From positions 1 through 64,000 of the forward strand of contig JAOTXZ010000003.1 of NCBI GenBank assembly GCA_029862085.1: a DNA stretch of 64,000 nucleotides, read 5' to 3'. This document shows positions 9,068-19,156 of this stretch, piece by piece; position 1 is the stretch's first letter; each line of letters begins with the position of its first letter. Under the pieces are notes generated by a model. It was not told where the DNA came from and ran no database searches. It saw only the letters and a list, made by a program, of their open reading frames with translations. The stretch is from Candidatus Nitrosopumilus sp. GTDB lineage: Archaea; Thermoproteota; Nitrososphaeria; Nitrososphaerales; Nitrosopumilaceae. The position numbers and the translations under genes are program-made.

Positions 9068-10180
9068 TTATCCAAAGGTAAATGAATACAATTCAAATCC
9101 TTTTCCTTTGATTTTAATTTCTAGTTCATGAGTTGCAGGTTTTTCACTTTTTATGATATTATATAAATCTGGTTCTACAACGGTGATATTATTGCCAGAT
9201 TCGATATCTTCTCCGGAAAATTTTTCATCTATTGGTACACCATCCAAGAAGATCTCCAACTGTGCTTGGTTGGCAGTTACAATGTTTACTTCTTTTGCAT
9301 GATAAAGAACCTTTACTGATCCTGATTCTAATTCTAATCTCATACCCTCTTCAAGATTTAACCATTCTCCAACTGGATAAAATTTATGAAGTTGGATATT
9401 ATCTGGCTCATCATATTTGGTTATTTTATTTTGATTAAATCCTTCCTCACTTCCTAATTGATTTCTTCCTTGAGCAAGAGAATAACCAAAATATAATTCA
9501 GGAGTTCTAAAACTAGTGTGCTCAAACTCTTCAATTTCTACAAGGGATTCTGCAGATGCTATTTGTAATCCCAGGGATACTGATCTTTCCTCTAAAAGTT
9601 GTTGAATAATTTTTTCTGTTTCTTGATATGCTCCTTCTCCAATATGATCATATCGAAGGAAACCTTCATGGTCTGCGATGTACTTTCTAGGCCAATATCT
9701 ATTTTCAAAAGCATTCCAAGTTTCCCATTCATTATCCATCACTACTGGATATGTAATTCCATGTTTGGCAATTGCCAATTCTACATTTTTTTTATCTTTT
9801 TCAAATTCAAATTCAGGAGAATGAATTCCAATAATTAACAATCCTTCGTCTGAATATTTATCATTCCATGTTGTAATGAAGGGAAGGGTTCTGATACAAT
9901 TAATGCAACTATAAGTCCAAATATCATAAAGAACAACTTTTCCTTCCATTTCTGAGGCTAATTGTTTCGGTGTTGTGTTTAGATAATGAGCAATTCCAAC
10001 CAAATCTGGAGCCATTTTAAATTTTGATTTATCTATTAGGTTTACAGAGTTATTTCCATTTTCCAGATTTGTTGTCGACTCAAATTCAGCGTCAAGTGAT
10101 GAAAATAAAACGCTTATTATTCCAACTGCTATTGCTATACCAACTCCTAAAATTAACGCAATTTTTATTTCTGCTTTCAT
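9068..10180 (-). CDS. Thioredoxin/TlpA-DipZ-like redox protein with N-terminal membrane anchor
   Basis: KVVLYDIWTYSCINCIRTLPFITTWNDKY (CINC active site); likely start is MKAEIKIALILGVG rather than the longer ORF-track start. Confidence 0.85.
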   Translation of the reverse strand: MKAEIKIALILGVGIAIAVGIISVLFSSLDAEFESTTNLENGNNSVNLIDKSKFKMAPDLVGIAHYLNTTPKQLASEMEGKVVLYDIWTYSCINCIRTLPFITTWNDKYSDEGLLIIGIHSPEFEFEKDKKNVELAIAKHGITYPVVMDNEWETWNAFENRYWPRKYIADHEGFLRYDHIGEGAYQETEKIIQQLLEERSVSLGLQIASAESLVEIEEFEHTSFRTPELYFGYSLAQGRNQLGSEEGFNQNKITKYDEPDNIQLHKFYPVGEWLNLEEGMRLELESGSVKVLYHAKEVNIVTANQAQLEIFLDGVPIDEKFSGEDIESGNNITVVEPDLYNIIKSEKPATHELEIKIKGKGFELYSFTFG

Positions 10181-10185
10181 TTTTT

Positions 10186-10917
10186 TTATCCTAATAATAA
10201 TTCGTTTAGTAAAGGGAAATTGGCAATATATGCTAATTGATTTGTAAATACCAACACCCCTAAAATAATGATAAATCCACCTAAAATCCAATTATAATAT
10301 TTTAGGTGTTTACTCATCGATTTGATAATTTTATTTGCTCTAGAGAAAAATATTCCTATTAAAATAAAGGGAATTCCTAAACCCAATGAATATACCAAAA
10401 GGAGATTAAATGCAACAGACGGAGTGGTAGCTGCAAGAGTAAGAATTGTTCCTAGAATTGGACCAACACATGGAGTCCATCCTGCTGCAAAGGCCAAACC
10501 AAAAACAAACGAAAGGGGGTAACTGGTTTTTGATCTTTTTGGTATGAATTTTTTTTCAATGTTTAGCTTGTTAATTTTTGAGGATAACAATAAGAAAATA
10601 CCAAAACCAACAATGATTATACCTCCTATTTGGTTAAATCCATTAATTAAATCCCCTGAAGATGTTGTCAAGGTACTGTTGATGATTACTCCTAATGTGG
10701 AAAATACCACTGAAAAACCAAGAACAAAAAATACTGTATTTAGAATAATTTTTGTTCTATCAATTGCGATTGTTTGGGATCCTCCCTTTTGATTAAGTTC
10801 ACTTAAAGTGGATCCTGAAATATATGCTAAGAATGCCGGAATCATAGGTAAAATACATGGGGCAACAAACGATCCTAATCCTGCTAATAGTGCTACGGCT
10901 AAAGTAATTTCGGCCAT
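10186..10917 (-). CDS. ccdA: CcdA/DsbD-like cytochrome c biogenesis membrane protein
   Basis: GLGSFVAPCILPMIPAFLAYISG and AAGWTPCVGPILGTIL motifs. Confidence 0.88.
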   Translation of the reverse strand: MAEITLAVALLAGLGSFVAPCILPMIPAFLAYISGSTLSELNQKGGSQTIAIDRTKIILNTVFFVLGFSVVFSTLGVIINSTLTTSSGDLINGFNQIGGIIIVGFGIFLLLSSKINKLNIEKKFIPKRSKTSYPLSFVFGLAFAAGWTPCVGPILGTILTLAATTPSVAFNLLLVYSLGLGIPFILIGIFFSRANKIIKSMSKHLKYYNWILGGFIIILGVLVFTNQLAYIANFPLLNELLLG

Positions 10918-11007
10918 ATTTTAATTTCCTAATTTTTCCATTAAAGGATTCTTCCAGATTCTTTCCCACTCATTTGCTTTTTAAAAGGGAAAGAATATTT
11001 TTGGATA

Positions 11008-11112
11008 ATGAACAAACGTTTTGTTTTGGTAGGCATAGTTTTAGGCATAATAATCACTATTGCAGTAATTGTAGGATCTCCTGCATTTCTGGGATTTGAC
11101 TCTATGCGATAA
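11008..11112 (+). CDS. Small single-TM protein (34 aa)
   Basis: manual translation MNKRFVLVGIVLGIIITIAVIVGSPAFLGFDSMR*. Confidence 0.5.
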   Translation: MNKRFVLVGIVLGIIITIAVIVGSPAFLGFDSMR

Positions 11113-11122
11113 TTGAATTTAT

Positions 11123-12259
11123 TTAGAATTTCATGAATTTCTTATAGGCTCGATCAAATACCTCAAGTGAATTTTCTATATTCTGTGGTGACAACCATGC
11201 GGTAACAGAAATTCTAAGCCGGGCTTTATTTTTGGGGACTGTAGGATATCGAATCGGTTGCGCATAAACTCCATTTTTGAATAAATAATGTCCAAAACCC
11301 ATCGCAGTTTTTTCGTCACCAATAATTATTGGGATAATATGTGTTTTAGAATTTATCGAATATCCAATTTCCTTTAGGCCATTTACGAGTAATTTTGTGT
11401 TAGTTTGAAGTTTCTTTTGATATTTTTCTCTATTGGAGTCAAATCTCTTTAATGAATATTCTACCAAAAATGAAGGAAGTGCTGATGTATAGATGAAAGC
11501 CTTTGACTTGTTAACACACAAATCAATTACATTTTTTTGTGAAGATATGTAGCCGCCAAAAGATCCTAATCCCTTACTTAGACTGCTTACATACAAATCA
11601 ATTTTTTTTGAAACTCCAAAGTAACTCCCTGTCCCCTTCCCATTCTTTCCTACCACAAAATCTCCATGTGCATCATCAAGAATGGTCATGGCGCCAGTCT
11701 TTGTTGCAATATCTGTTATTTCTTTAAGCTTTGAAAAATCTCCATCCATACTAAAAATTCCTTCAGATATTACAAATTTATTTTTTTGATTTGATTTTAA
11801 TTTGGAGTATAAATCTTCCATATTATTATGCTTGTAAATAGAAATTTTTGCCCCAGATAGTTTGCATGACTCTATTATACTTGCATGGTTAAATTCATCA
11901 CTTAAAATCAAGTCACCCTTTTTTGCAATTGCAGGAATAGCTCCTAAATTTGCCATGTATCCTGTTGGAAAAATTAAGCTTGCTTCTAGGGATTTATGTT
12001 CAGCAAGTTTTTTCTCCAAATTCTGATATGATTCATCATTTCCGGATACCAATCGAGAGCTTGACTGCATCTGTTTTAATTTCATGTTTAGGGGTGGAAT
12101 TCCAAGATAATCATTTGAACATAAATTTATCAAATCTTTTTGTTGAATGGTAATTATTGCACCCTTGGTAGTTCCGTATTTTAATTTTCTATACAGGTGA
12201 TTTTGTTTTATTTTTTCCAGTTCAGAATCCACAAAACGTAATTTAGGCTTCAAGACCAA
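11123..12259 (-). CDS. bioF: 8-amino-7-oxononanoate synthase
   Basis: NLCSNDYLGIPPL, ILDDAHGDFVVG, YVSSLSKGLGSFGGYI; overlaps bioB. Confidence 0.9.
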   Translation of the reverse strand: MVLKPKLRFVDSELEKIKQNHLYRKLKYGTTKGAIITIQQKDLINLCSNDYLGIPPLNMKLKQMQSSSRLVSGNDESYQNLEKKLAEHKSLEASLIFPTGYMANLGAIPAIAKKGDLILSDEFNHASIIESCKLSGAKISIYKHNNMEDLYSKLKSNQKNKFVISEGIFSMDGDFSKLKEITDIATKTGAMTILDDAHGDFVVGKNGKGTGSYFGVSKKIDLYVSSLSKGLGSFGGYISSQKNVIDLCVNKSKAFIYTSALPSFLVEYSLKRFDSNREKYQKKLQTNTKLLVNGLKEIGYSINSKTHIIPIIIGDEKTAMGFGHYLFKNGVYAQPIRYPTVPKNKARLRISVTAWLSPQNIENSLEVFDRAYKKFMKF

Positions 12260-13220
12260 TTTTTTTTATCATTTTGATGTCTTTTTTAGCCTCATTTCCG
12301 CCCATTGTAAGATATCCTGATGTGATTATTCCATTTGCACCACTTTGGAGTAACTCTTCTCCCGAATCATCAAGGTTGGTTTCTCGTCCTCCAGAAATTT
12401 TAATCACCGACTCTGGCAGCAAAAACCTGATAATTGAAAACATACGAATTATTTCTGATTTTTCAAGTGATGTTTGCAATTCTAACGGAGTACCGGGAAC
12501 AGGAACTAGTATGTTGATTGTAACTTCTTCTGGATAAATTGAAGCAAGCTCTAAAACTAGTTCTAGTCGTTGTTCTCTTGTTTCTCCTAATCCGATAATA
12601 CCTCCAGTACAAAGCTCCAATCCTGCATCTCTTGCTATTTGTAAAGTTTTTATCCTGTCTTCATAGGTATGTGTAGTGCAAATTTCAGAAAACTTCGATT
12701 TTGCAGTTTCTAAATTATGATTATATCGTTTAACTTGAAGTTCTTTGAGTTTTTTTGCTTGTTGTATAGTTAAAAATCCCAAACTACACTCAACACTAAT
12801 TCCAACTTTGTCGTTTATCTCCTCAATAATGTAGCACACCTTATCAAAATCATTTGGAGATGGCTCTCTCCATGCAGCTACTAGACAATATGATTCTGCA
12901 CCTTCATCTTTTGCTTTTTGTGCTCTAATGACAATTTCCTGAGCCGAAGGTAATTGATACGATTCAATTCCTGTATCAAAAAATGCAGACTGACCACAAA
13001 AAGAACAATCCTCGCTACAAGAATTCTTTTTAATATTGTTTAATTGTTCCACATCTACTTTATTCCCATTGAATTCTCGAGTTATCTGGTTCGCGGCAAT
13101 TCCAAGTTGTTGTACGTATTCTTCGGGAATCTTAAACAGTTTAGAAACATCTTCTGATGTAATGCCAACACCGGACAAAACGTTTTCTTTACAATCTTTG
13201 ATAAATTCATTAATATCCAC
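12243..13220 (-). CDS. bioB: Biotin synthase (radical SAM)
   Basis: KKNSCSEDCSFCGQSAFFDTGI; CTGGIIGLGETREQRLE. Confidence 0.95.
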   Translation of the reverse strand: MDINEFIKDCKENVLSGVGITSEDVSKLFKIPEEYVQQLGIAANQITREFNGNKVDVEQLNNIKKNSCSEDCSFCGQSAFFDTGIESYQLPSAQEIVIRAQKAKDEGAESYCLVAAWREPSPNDFDKVCYIIEEINDKVGISVECSLGFLTIQQAKKLKELQVKRYNHNLETAKSKFSEICTTHTYEDRIKTLQIARDAGLELCTGGIIGLGETREQRLELVLELASIYPEEVTINILVPVPGTPLELQTSLEKSEIIRMFSIIRFLLPESVIKISGGRETNLDDSGEELLQSGANGIITSGYLTMGGNEAKKDIKMIKKIGLEA

Positions 13221-13261
13221 AGGGAATTTGATAAAAATTACATTAAATAAGATTTCTGGAA

Positions 13262-13293
13262 AGGGTAACCTAGACAGAAACCTGGGTTAACCG
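13262..13293. promoter_or_regulatory. Imperfect inverted repeat aggGTAACC-N14-GGTTAACcg in the bioA-bioB intergenic region
   Basis: 7 of 9 arm positions match; same 14-nt spacer as the rpl3-upstream palindrome; upstream of bioB. Confidence 0.5.
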
Positions 13294-13295
13294 GG

Positions 13296-14618
13296 TCAAA
13301 ACACTTGTTTTTGAGCGGATTTGATGGTCTTAATGGTCCTTTTAAGGAGAAAATCGAGGTCTTTCTCTGATATGGCAAGTGGAGGGACAAGCATGACAAT
13401 ATTTCCAAGAGTTCGAAGATAAATTCCATGATTTTTACCTTCTTCGAAGAAAATTTTGTTTATTGATTTTTTTGAACGGATCGGAGTTTTTTTCTTTTTA
13501 TTTGAAACCAATTCAATTCCCATAAGCATCCCTTTATGTCTAATATCTCCTACTGATTCTAATTTTGCAATTTCCTCGTAATATTTTTCAAACACTTTGG
13601 ATTTTTTTTGTATTTTTTTGATCAAATTATCTTTTTGATATAGATTAAGATTCTCAAGTGAAACAGCACAAGCAATTGGGTTTCCAGTATATGTGTGTCC
13701 ATGAAAAAGATGCTTCCGATCATTAAATTCACCTATGAATGAATCATAGACTTTTTTACTTGATAGAGTCGCAGCCAGTGTTAGATAACCTCCAGTTAGC
13801 ATTTTTCCATAAGCTACGATATCTGGAATGCTTTTTTGTTCTGTGTATTGTAACATTGACCCTAATCGTCCAAAACCAGTGGCGATTTCATCTAGAATTA
13901 ATAATACATTGTATTTTTTGCAAAGTTTTTTAATTTTTTTCTGAAAATTTTTGGGATAAATTAATACTCCGCCTGCGACTTGAGCCCCGCTTTCCATTAC
14001 AAATGCAGCTATTTTGTTATCTTTGGATAACTGTGTTTCTATTTTATCCAAACAATAAATTTGATAATCTGAATAGGTATACCCCTTGGGAATTCTATAC
14101 TTGTTTGGAGTTGGTATTTGTAGGGTAGGAAATAATTGTTTTTTGAAATTACCGAAAAACTGTGGTACATATCCCACCGACATTGCACCAAAGGTGTCTC
14201 CATGATACCCATTCTCTAGGGTTATTATCTTTGATTTTTGCTTCTCACCAGTGTTTTGCCAATATTGTAAAGCTAATTTTAGTGCAATTTCCATTGCAGA
14301 GGAGCCATTATCAGAATAAAATACCTTGTGCATGCCAGGAGAAAATCTTACTAATTTTTCTGCAAGTTTCTCTGCAGATTCGTGGGTAAGATTGAACATT
14401 GAAGAGTGTTGTAGTTTTTTACTCTGATTAACAATGGCTTTGATTAGTTCCGGTTTTGAATGCCCCCAAACATTACACCACATAGAACCTACAGCATCGA
14501 GTATTTTGTTGCCTTTTGAGTCAATTAACCACATGCCTTTGGCAGTAACAATCTCATCAAATGATTTCCATTCATTCATCTGAGTGTTAGGGTGCCATAC
14601 AAAGCTCTTCTTTTTCAA
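13296..14618 (-). CDS. bioA: Adenosylmethionine-8-amino-7-oxononanoate aminotransferase
   Basis: VWHPNTQMNEW, LDAVGSMWCNVWGH, LDEIATGFGRLG; TTG start. Confidence 0.94.
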   Translation of the reverse strand: MKKKSFVWHPNTQMNEWKSFDEIVTAKGMWLIDSKGNKILDAVGSMWCNVWGHSKPELIKAIVNQSKKLQHSSMFNLTHESAEKLAEKLVRFSPGMHKVFYSDNGSSAMEIALKLALQYWQNTGEKQKSKIITLENGYHGDTFGAMSVGYVPQFFGNFKKQLFPTLQIPTPNKYRIPKGYTYSDYQIYCLDKIETQLSKDNKIAAFVMESGAQVAGGVLIYPKNFQKKIKKLCKKYNVLLILDEIATGFGRLGSMLQYTEQKSIPDIVAYGKMLTGGYLTLAATLSSKKVYDSFIGEFNDRKHLFHGHTYTGNPIACAVSLENLNLYQKDNLIKKIQKKSKVFEKYYEEIAKLESVGDIRHKGMLMGIELVSNKKKKTPIRSKKSINKIFFEEGKNHGIYLRTLGNIVMLVPPLAISEKDLDFLLKRTIKTIKSAQKQVF

Positions 14619-14714
14619 TTATTATTTTTAGGTTAATTTAGCTTAATAACTAAACGAAAGAAATATCTCAGCACATAAGATTACTTTTTAGATGATGGAA
14701 TAAGTATGAAGATA

Positions 14715-15026
14715 TCACAAACCACAACAAGTACGTATACTTCTGACTGGTGGTGTGATTTTATTTATTTTCTTGCCATTTTTAGATTTGATAAAGACTT
14801 TTTTTGAATTATTAATGACCGTAAAATTATTTCCCTCCCCTATAGAATCAAGATATTCTCGAATTGATTTTGTTACTTGTGAGTTTTCTATTATTTCATC
14901 GTGTTCAATCGGTGATAGAATGAATTCATTATTCTTTACTGCAGGTATTGCTCCAACGTTATCTGCTACGTACACCAATAATTGATGTTGAATAGGTAAA
15001 ACATCTTCACAGTTAACACTAATCAT
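14715..15026 (-). CDS. Hypothetical protein between bioA and bioD
   Basis: 103-aa ORF, no family recognised. Confidence 0.6.
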   Translation of the reverse strand: MISVNCEDVLPIQHQLLVYVADNVGAIPAVKNNEFILSPIEHDEIIENSQVTKSIREYLDSIGEGNNFTVINNSKKVFIKSKNGKKINKITPPVRSIRTCCGL

Positions 15027-15316
15027 AAATTTCTTATTTTCTTGTTCTTTATAGGTTCATCTCCAAAATATTATTTTTAGAAATTCACCCAGCCACGAAT
15101 GTTTTACAATTCTATATCTGACTAGGGTGAAAAATTTGTAACAAACCGAATATTACAAAATTAAAATACAGTGTATTTTAAAAAATTAATATTCTTTCTA
15201 ATTCATAATTTATTGTATCGGATAATATTGTCAAAAGAAAATTATGTTTAGTGTTTAACTTTAGGTCAACATTTAACAATGAAAGATTAATCAATAGATT
15301 ACTCCATTACAGGTCA

Positions 15317-16003
15317 ATGAAATCATTATTCATAACCGGAACTGATACGGATGTCGGAAAAACATACGTTGCTGCTGGTTTGGCCGTAACTTTACGTAAG
15401 ATGAATATCGATGTAGGAATAATGAAACCCTTTGCAGCTGGTTCTCCACAAAAAACTGGTTTCAAATCAGAAGATGTGGAAATTCTATCTCGAGCGGGAC
15501 AAATTTCGGATCCAGAAAATTTGGTTAATCCCCAATTTTTTAAAATGTCTGCATCTCCCTACACTGCATCAAAAAATTTGAAAATTCCTGTGAAAGTTAG
15601 TTCGGTATTGTTATCTTTTAAAAAATTATCAAAAAAACATTCGATGTTACTTGTAGAAGGAATGGGTGGAATTATGACTCCAATTTTAAAAAATTATTTT
15701 GTTGCTAATTTGATTAAAGAAATGAAATTAGATGCGTTAATTGTAACTCGAACTAGAGTGGGGACAATCAATCATACTATTATGACTTGTCAAATGTGCA
15801 AAAAATACAAAATCCCAATCAGAGGGATAATAATTAATAATTTTGATACAGATGGATATCAATTAAAAACTCTCAAAAGAGACTTGAAAAGCTTGACTGG
15901 CATCCCAATTTTAGGCACCATTCCTTACATAGAAAATCTCAGCGATACAGCCTTGTTCAAAAGTTTTAAAAAAAATATAAACATGAATCTAATTATAAAA
16001 TAA
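15317..16003 (+). CDS. bioD: Dethiobiotin synthetase
   Basis: MKSLFITGTDTDVGKTYVAAGLA; start taken at internal ATG, ORF open from 15251. Confidence 0.93.
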   Translation: MKSLFITGTDTDVGKTYVAAGLAVTLRKMNIDVGIMKPFAAGSPQKTGFKSEDVEILSRAGQISDPENLVNPQFFKMSASPYTASKNLKIPVKVSSVLLSFKKLSKKHSMLLVEGMGGIMTPILKNYFVANLIKEMKLDALIVTRTRVGTINHTIMTCQMCKKYKIPIRGIIINNFDTDGYQLKTLKRDLKSLTGIPILGTIPYIENLSDTALFKSFKKNINMNLIIK

Positions 16004-16007
16004 TTCT

Positions 16008-16559
16008 CTAGACTCGTAATATTTTAAATTTATTTGATCCTTGAACGTTTGCAAAATTAGCAATATCGTAAATTATTTTGGAAAAAGATGAATTTTCTTT
16101 TTGAATCACGTATGTTTTAATTTTAATTCCAAGGTCTTGAGTTAAAACGAGCCATATGTTTTGTTTTTCTGATTGAATTTTGGATATCTTCTCTAGTTTT
16201 TCTTTTATTGAATTTTCATTTAACGTCTTTGGTATGCAGATAATCAATGTTTTTTTTTGATCTTTCTCTAATGTTTTCAAATCAGGAATAATGATATCAA
16301 TTTCAACTCCTTTATGTTCTATTTTTCTTTGACTAGGTAACAAAGCATTTGTAAGCATATAATGTAATATTCCCGTAGCAAAAACCCCCAGACTCTCCTC
16401 TTTATTATTCATTAAGGAAACTTTTTGATAACAATTCTCTGTTATATCGTTAATTATCGTGTCTAATTTTGTTTGAGAAAATAATTTTTGAAATCGTTTT
16501 TCTGATTTTTTGATGTAACTAAAAAGATATTCTTTAACGGGATTGTTTTCTTCTTCCAT
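16008..16559 (-). CDS. Hypothetical protein
   Basis: 183-aa ORF, 3 bp before the HMG-CoA synthase-family gene's stop on the same strand. Confidence 0.6.
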   Translation of the reverse strand: MEEENNPVKEYLFSYIKKSEKRFQKLFSQTKLDTIINDITENCYQKVSLMNNKEESLGVFATGILHYMLTNALLPSQRKIEHKGVEIDIIIPDLKTLEKDQKKTLIICIPKTLNENSIKEKLEKISKIQSEKQNIWLVLTQDLGIKIKTYVIQKENSSFSKIIYDIANFANVQGSNKFKILRV

Positions 16560-16562
16560 GAA

Positions 16563-17957
16563 TTATTCATTGAAAACGTATCGTCGTTCGCCTCTAGATT
16601 CGGTGGTAGTATTGACATCTACAAGTATGAATTCATGTTTTGGTTTCAGCATAGATTCTTCTGGGCCAAGTTTGCTTTCATGAATTCTTTCGTATTCATT
16701 TAATGTTAATTTTCTTCTAGGACCAAGTTCTGCTTCTAAATTCATAGATTTAACGATCTCTTCATATTCTGGTTGAATTAAACCACTAAAAACCATTGCA
16801 CTGGCACCACTACCGTAAGAGCCAAAACCCACACGTTTTCCATCTAGGTTAATTCCCTTTTGATACTCGAATTCAAGGCTACTTCTAAAGCCTAAGTAAA
16901 GTGATGCAGTATACAAATTCCCAATCATCTTTGATGCAATTAGTGAACTGGCAAGTTTTGCCTCATACACTTCTTGGAATTCTGGAGTCTTGGTGAACAT
17001 TTTTGTGAATTCATGATCTTTTGCCATGTATTCTTGATCTCCTAAAACGGATTCAATGGTGCCTCGTGGATCTTTGGGTATGGGTTCTTCCATTCCAATT
17101 TCATGAATAATTTTTTTCCATCTAGGAAGTTGTCGCCACTCATGTCTCACTAAATATGCCAAGGCCTTTTTACCCATATTGCTATATGGCAAGTGCATGT
17201 TGATGTAATCCATATGATCTAAAATTGTCTCACCTGATTCTAATTTAATAAGCTCAGACGAAATTGATTTTTTCTTATAAATCTCTAATGCTTTTCTTAC
17301 TTGAATCATATAAAGAAGATTAGAATATTGGCCATGAACAATTGGAGTTTCTTTTCCAAATGGTCTGTAAAAATCATATTCATCTTTAATAGATGTTGCA
17401 GTAACCTTTGGGTCAAATGCTAAAAGTCTTGGTTGGTCATTTAATAGCATGGCAACTGCACCTGCCCCCTGAGTCATCTCACCACTACTCCCCATGTCGT
17501 ATTTTGCAATATCTGAAACAACCACCAAGGCTGCTTTTCCTTCAGCTTCTCCGGCTCTAATCCAATTTGTATTATCATAAAGGGCATACGAACCACTAAC
17601 ACAGGCAAATTTTGTTTCTACCCCTCCACAATGTTCAAAGGCTCCCTGTCCGTAAACTTGCTCAAGCATTCCTATAACATAAGAATTCATTGCTTTTGAT
17701 TCATCAAACGAAGATTCAGTTGAAACATAAAGTCTACCAATATCTTCAGGTGACAATTTATTATTCTGCATTATAGTCAGACATGCATTTGAAGCAAGAC
17801 AAGCTGGATCTTGATTCGTGTCAACAATTGCCATTTTTGAGACGCCCAAACCTTTTTGAAGCTTGGCAGGATCTAGACCACGAGCCTCTGCAAAATCAGC
17901 GGCATCCACGTATAGTCTTGGTATGTAAATGGAAATATCATCAATACCTGCTGCCAT
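16563..17957 (-). CDS. Hydroxymethylglutaryl-CoA synthase family protein
   Basis: MAAGIDDISIYIPRLYVDAADFAEARGLDPAKLQKGLGVSKMAI; Cys region KFACVSGSYALYD; AGGAGG upstream of this ATG. Confidence 0.88.
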   Translation of the reverse strand: MAAGIDDISIYIPRLYVDAADFAEARGLDPAKLQKGLGVSKMAIVDTNQDPACLASNACLTIMQNNKLSPEDIGRLYVSTESSFDESKAMNSYVIGMLEQVYGQGAFEHCGGVETKFACVSGSYALYDNTNWIRAGEAEGKAALVVVSDIAKYDMGSSGEMTQGAGAVAMLLNDQPRLLAFDPKVTATSIKDEYDFYRPFGKETPIVHGQYSNLLYMIQVRKALEIYKKKSISSELIKLESGETILDHMDYINMHLPYSNMGKKALAYLVRHEWRQLPRWKKIIHEIGMEEPIPKDPRGTIESVLGDQEYMAKDHEFTKMFTKTPEFQEVYEAKLASSLIASKMIGNLYTASLYLGFRSSLEFEYQKGINLDGKRVGFGSYGSGASAMVFSGLIQPEYEEIVKSMNLEAELGPRRKLTLNEYERIHESKLGPEESMLKPKHEFILVDVNTTTESRGERRYVFNE

Positions 17958-18143
17958 AAGCTTGCCTCCTTGGGTTCTCATATAAGGATTAACTATGATT
18001 AAGTTAAGCTCCTGAAGCGATGAAATCTAGCGATTTATGCCTAAATATTTAAAAAGGTGTATTGATCTTGACCGATCTTTTTTCCTACTTTCTAAATGTG
18101 GTCAATTTTGGTTTTAGAAAACAAAAAGATCCATTTATTGAAA

Positions 18144-18857
18144 TTACGAGATCTTTTTTAATTCCGATTCAAAAATTTTTTCGAAATTTTCTAGGGGCTG
18201 GGCTCCGATAATTTTGACAATGTTATTTTCTGGTCCTATAACAAAAAATGCTGGAGTTCCAGTTATTCCCAAATCTCGGGCATTTTTACTACTATCAGTA
18301 ATAATTTGAGAGTGCCTTGCCTCAATCATACAGTTAGACCACTCATCAATGTTTAATTCAATCTCCTGGGCAAATCTCAATAAATTATCAGAAGATGCCC
18401 ACCCGTTATTTTCTCCCGTCCAATTATTATAAAGAATGTCATGATACTCCCAAAACTTTCCTTGATCATGCGCACAATGAGTCCCATGAGCAGCATTTAT
18501 CGAATCCGGACCAATAATTGTAAAATCTTTGAAAATCATTTTGACTTTGCCAGTGTAAACATAATTTTCTAATAAATCATGTTCTGTATTGTGGAAATGC
18601 ACATTGCAGAAATGACATTGATAATCGCCAAATTCTATTAGGGTAATTGGAGCATTAACATCTCCTAGTATGGGAGATCCGTTTGCCAAAATGGTAGATG
18701 TCATTTCTTTTTGAGAGTTTGACTCTTTGATGTTTGGAATTGGTTGTAGCACTAGTTCTGTTTCATCATTTATGGCGCTGAATGCCATGAACGAAATTAT
18801 TATTGAAACTGATGCTACCGCTGCACCAATTATCAGAGAAGGCCCATGAAACAACAA
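18144..18857 (-). CDS. DsbA-like thioredoxin-fold protein with N-terminal anchor
   Basis: LIEFGDYQCHFCNVHFHNTE (CHFC); GITGTPAFFVIG cis-Pro region. Confidence 0.88.
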   Translation of the reverse strand: MLFHGPSLIIGAAVASVSIIISFMAFSAINDETELVLQPIPNIKESNSQKEMTSTILANGSPILGDVNAPITLIEFGDYQCHFCNVHFHNTEHDLLENYVYTGKVKMIFKDFTIIGPDSINAAHGTHCAHDQGKFWEYHDILYNNWTGENNGWASSDNLLRFAQEIELNIDEWSNCMIEARHSQIITDSSKNARDLGITGTPAFFVIGPENNIVKIIGAQPLENFEKIFESELKKIS

Positions 18858-19156
18858 TTAAAATTTTTACATGCCAATTTAGGTTTTTGGAATGAAATTT
18901 ATTTTTAAAAATAATTTTTAGATTTTATGAGGTATTTTCTATTTACTCGGTATATAAATAATTTAATTTTTTGAAAACATCCATCACAATTTTTCTTTTT
19001 AATTCATAAGCCTCCATTAATTTTTTAAATTTTAACGTAATTCTGTGGAATTTTTCAAATAATCTTAATTTTAAGAATTAAATGAATACTGTAGGATTTT
19101 TGTTCACTTTAATCATACAGGAGTATTTATGCAAATTATGACGAAAAATTGTTGTA

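Noticed and set aside
9068-10291. Extended N-terminus (MDFRWIYHYFRGVGIYKS...) of the thioredoxin-like protein
   Set aside because: It would overlap the CcdA-like gene by about 100 bp; the internal MKAEIKIALILGVG start gives a normal membrane anchor.
13238-13429. 63-aa minus ORF over the bioA 3' end
   Set aside because: Overlaps bioA in another frame; no coding signature.
17989-18007. TTAACT-N7-AGTTAA dyad upstream of the HMG-CoA synthase-family gene
   Set aside because: Only 6-bp arms in AT-rich DNA and not clearly related to the other dyads.
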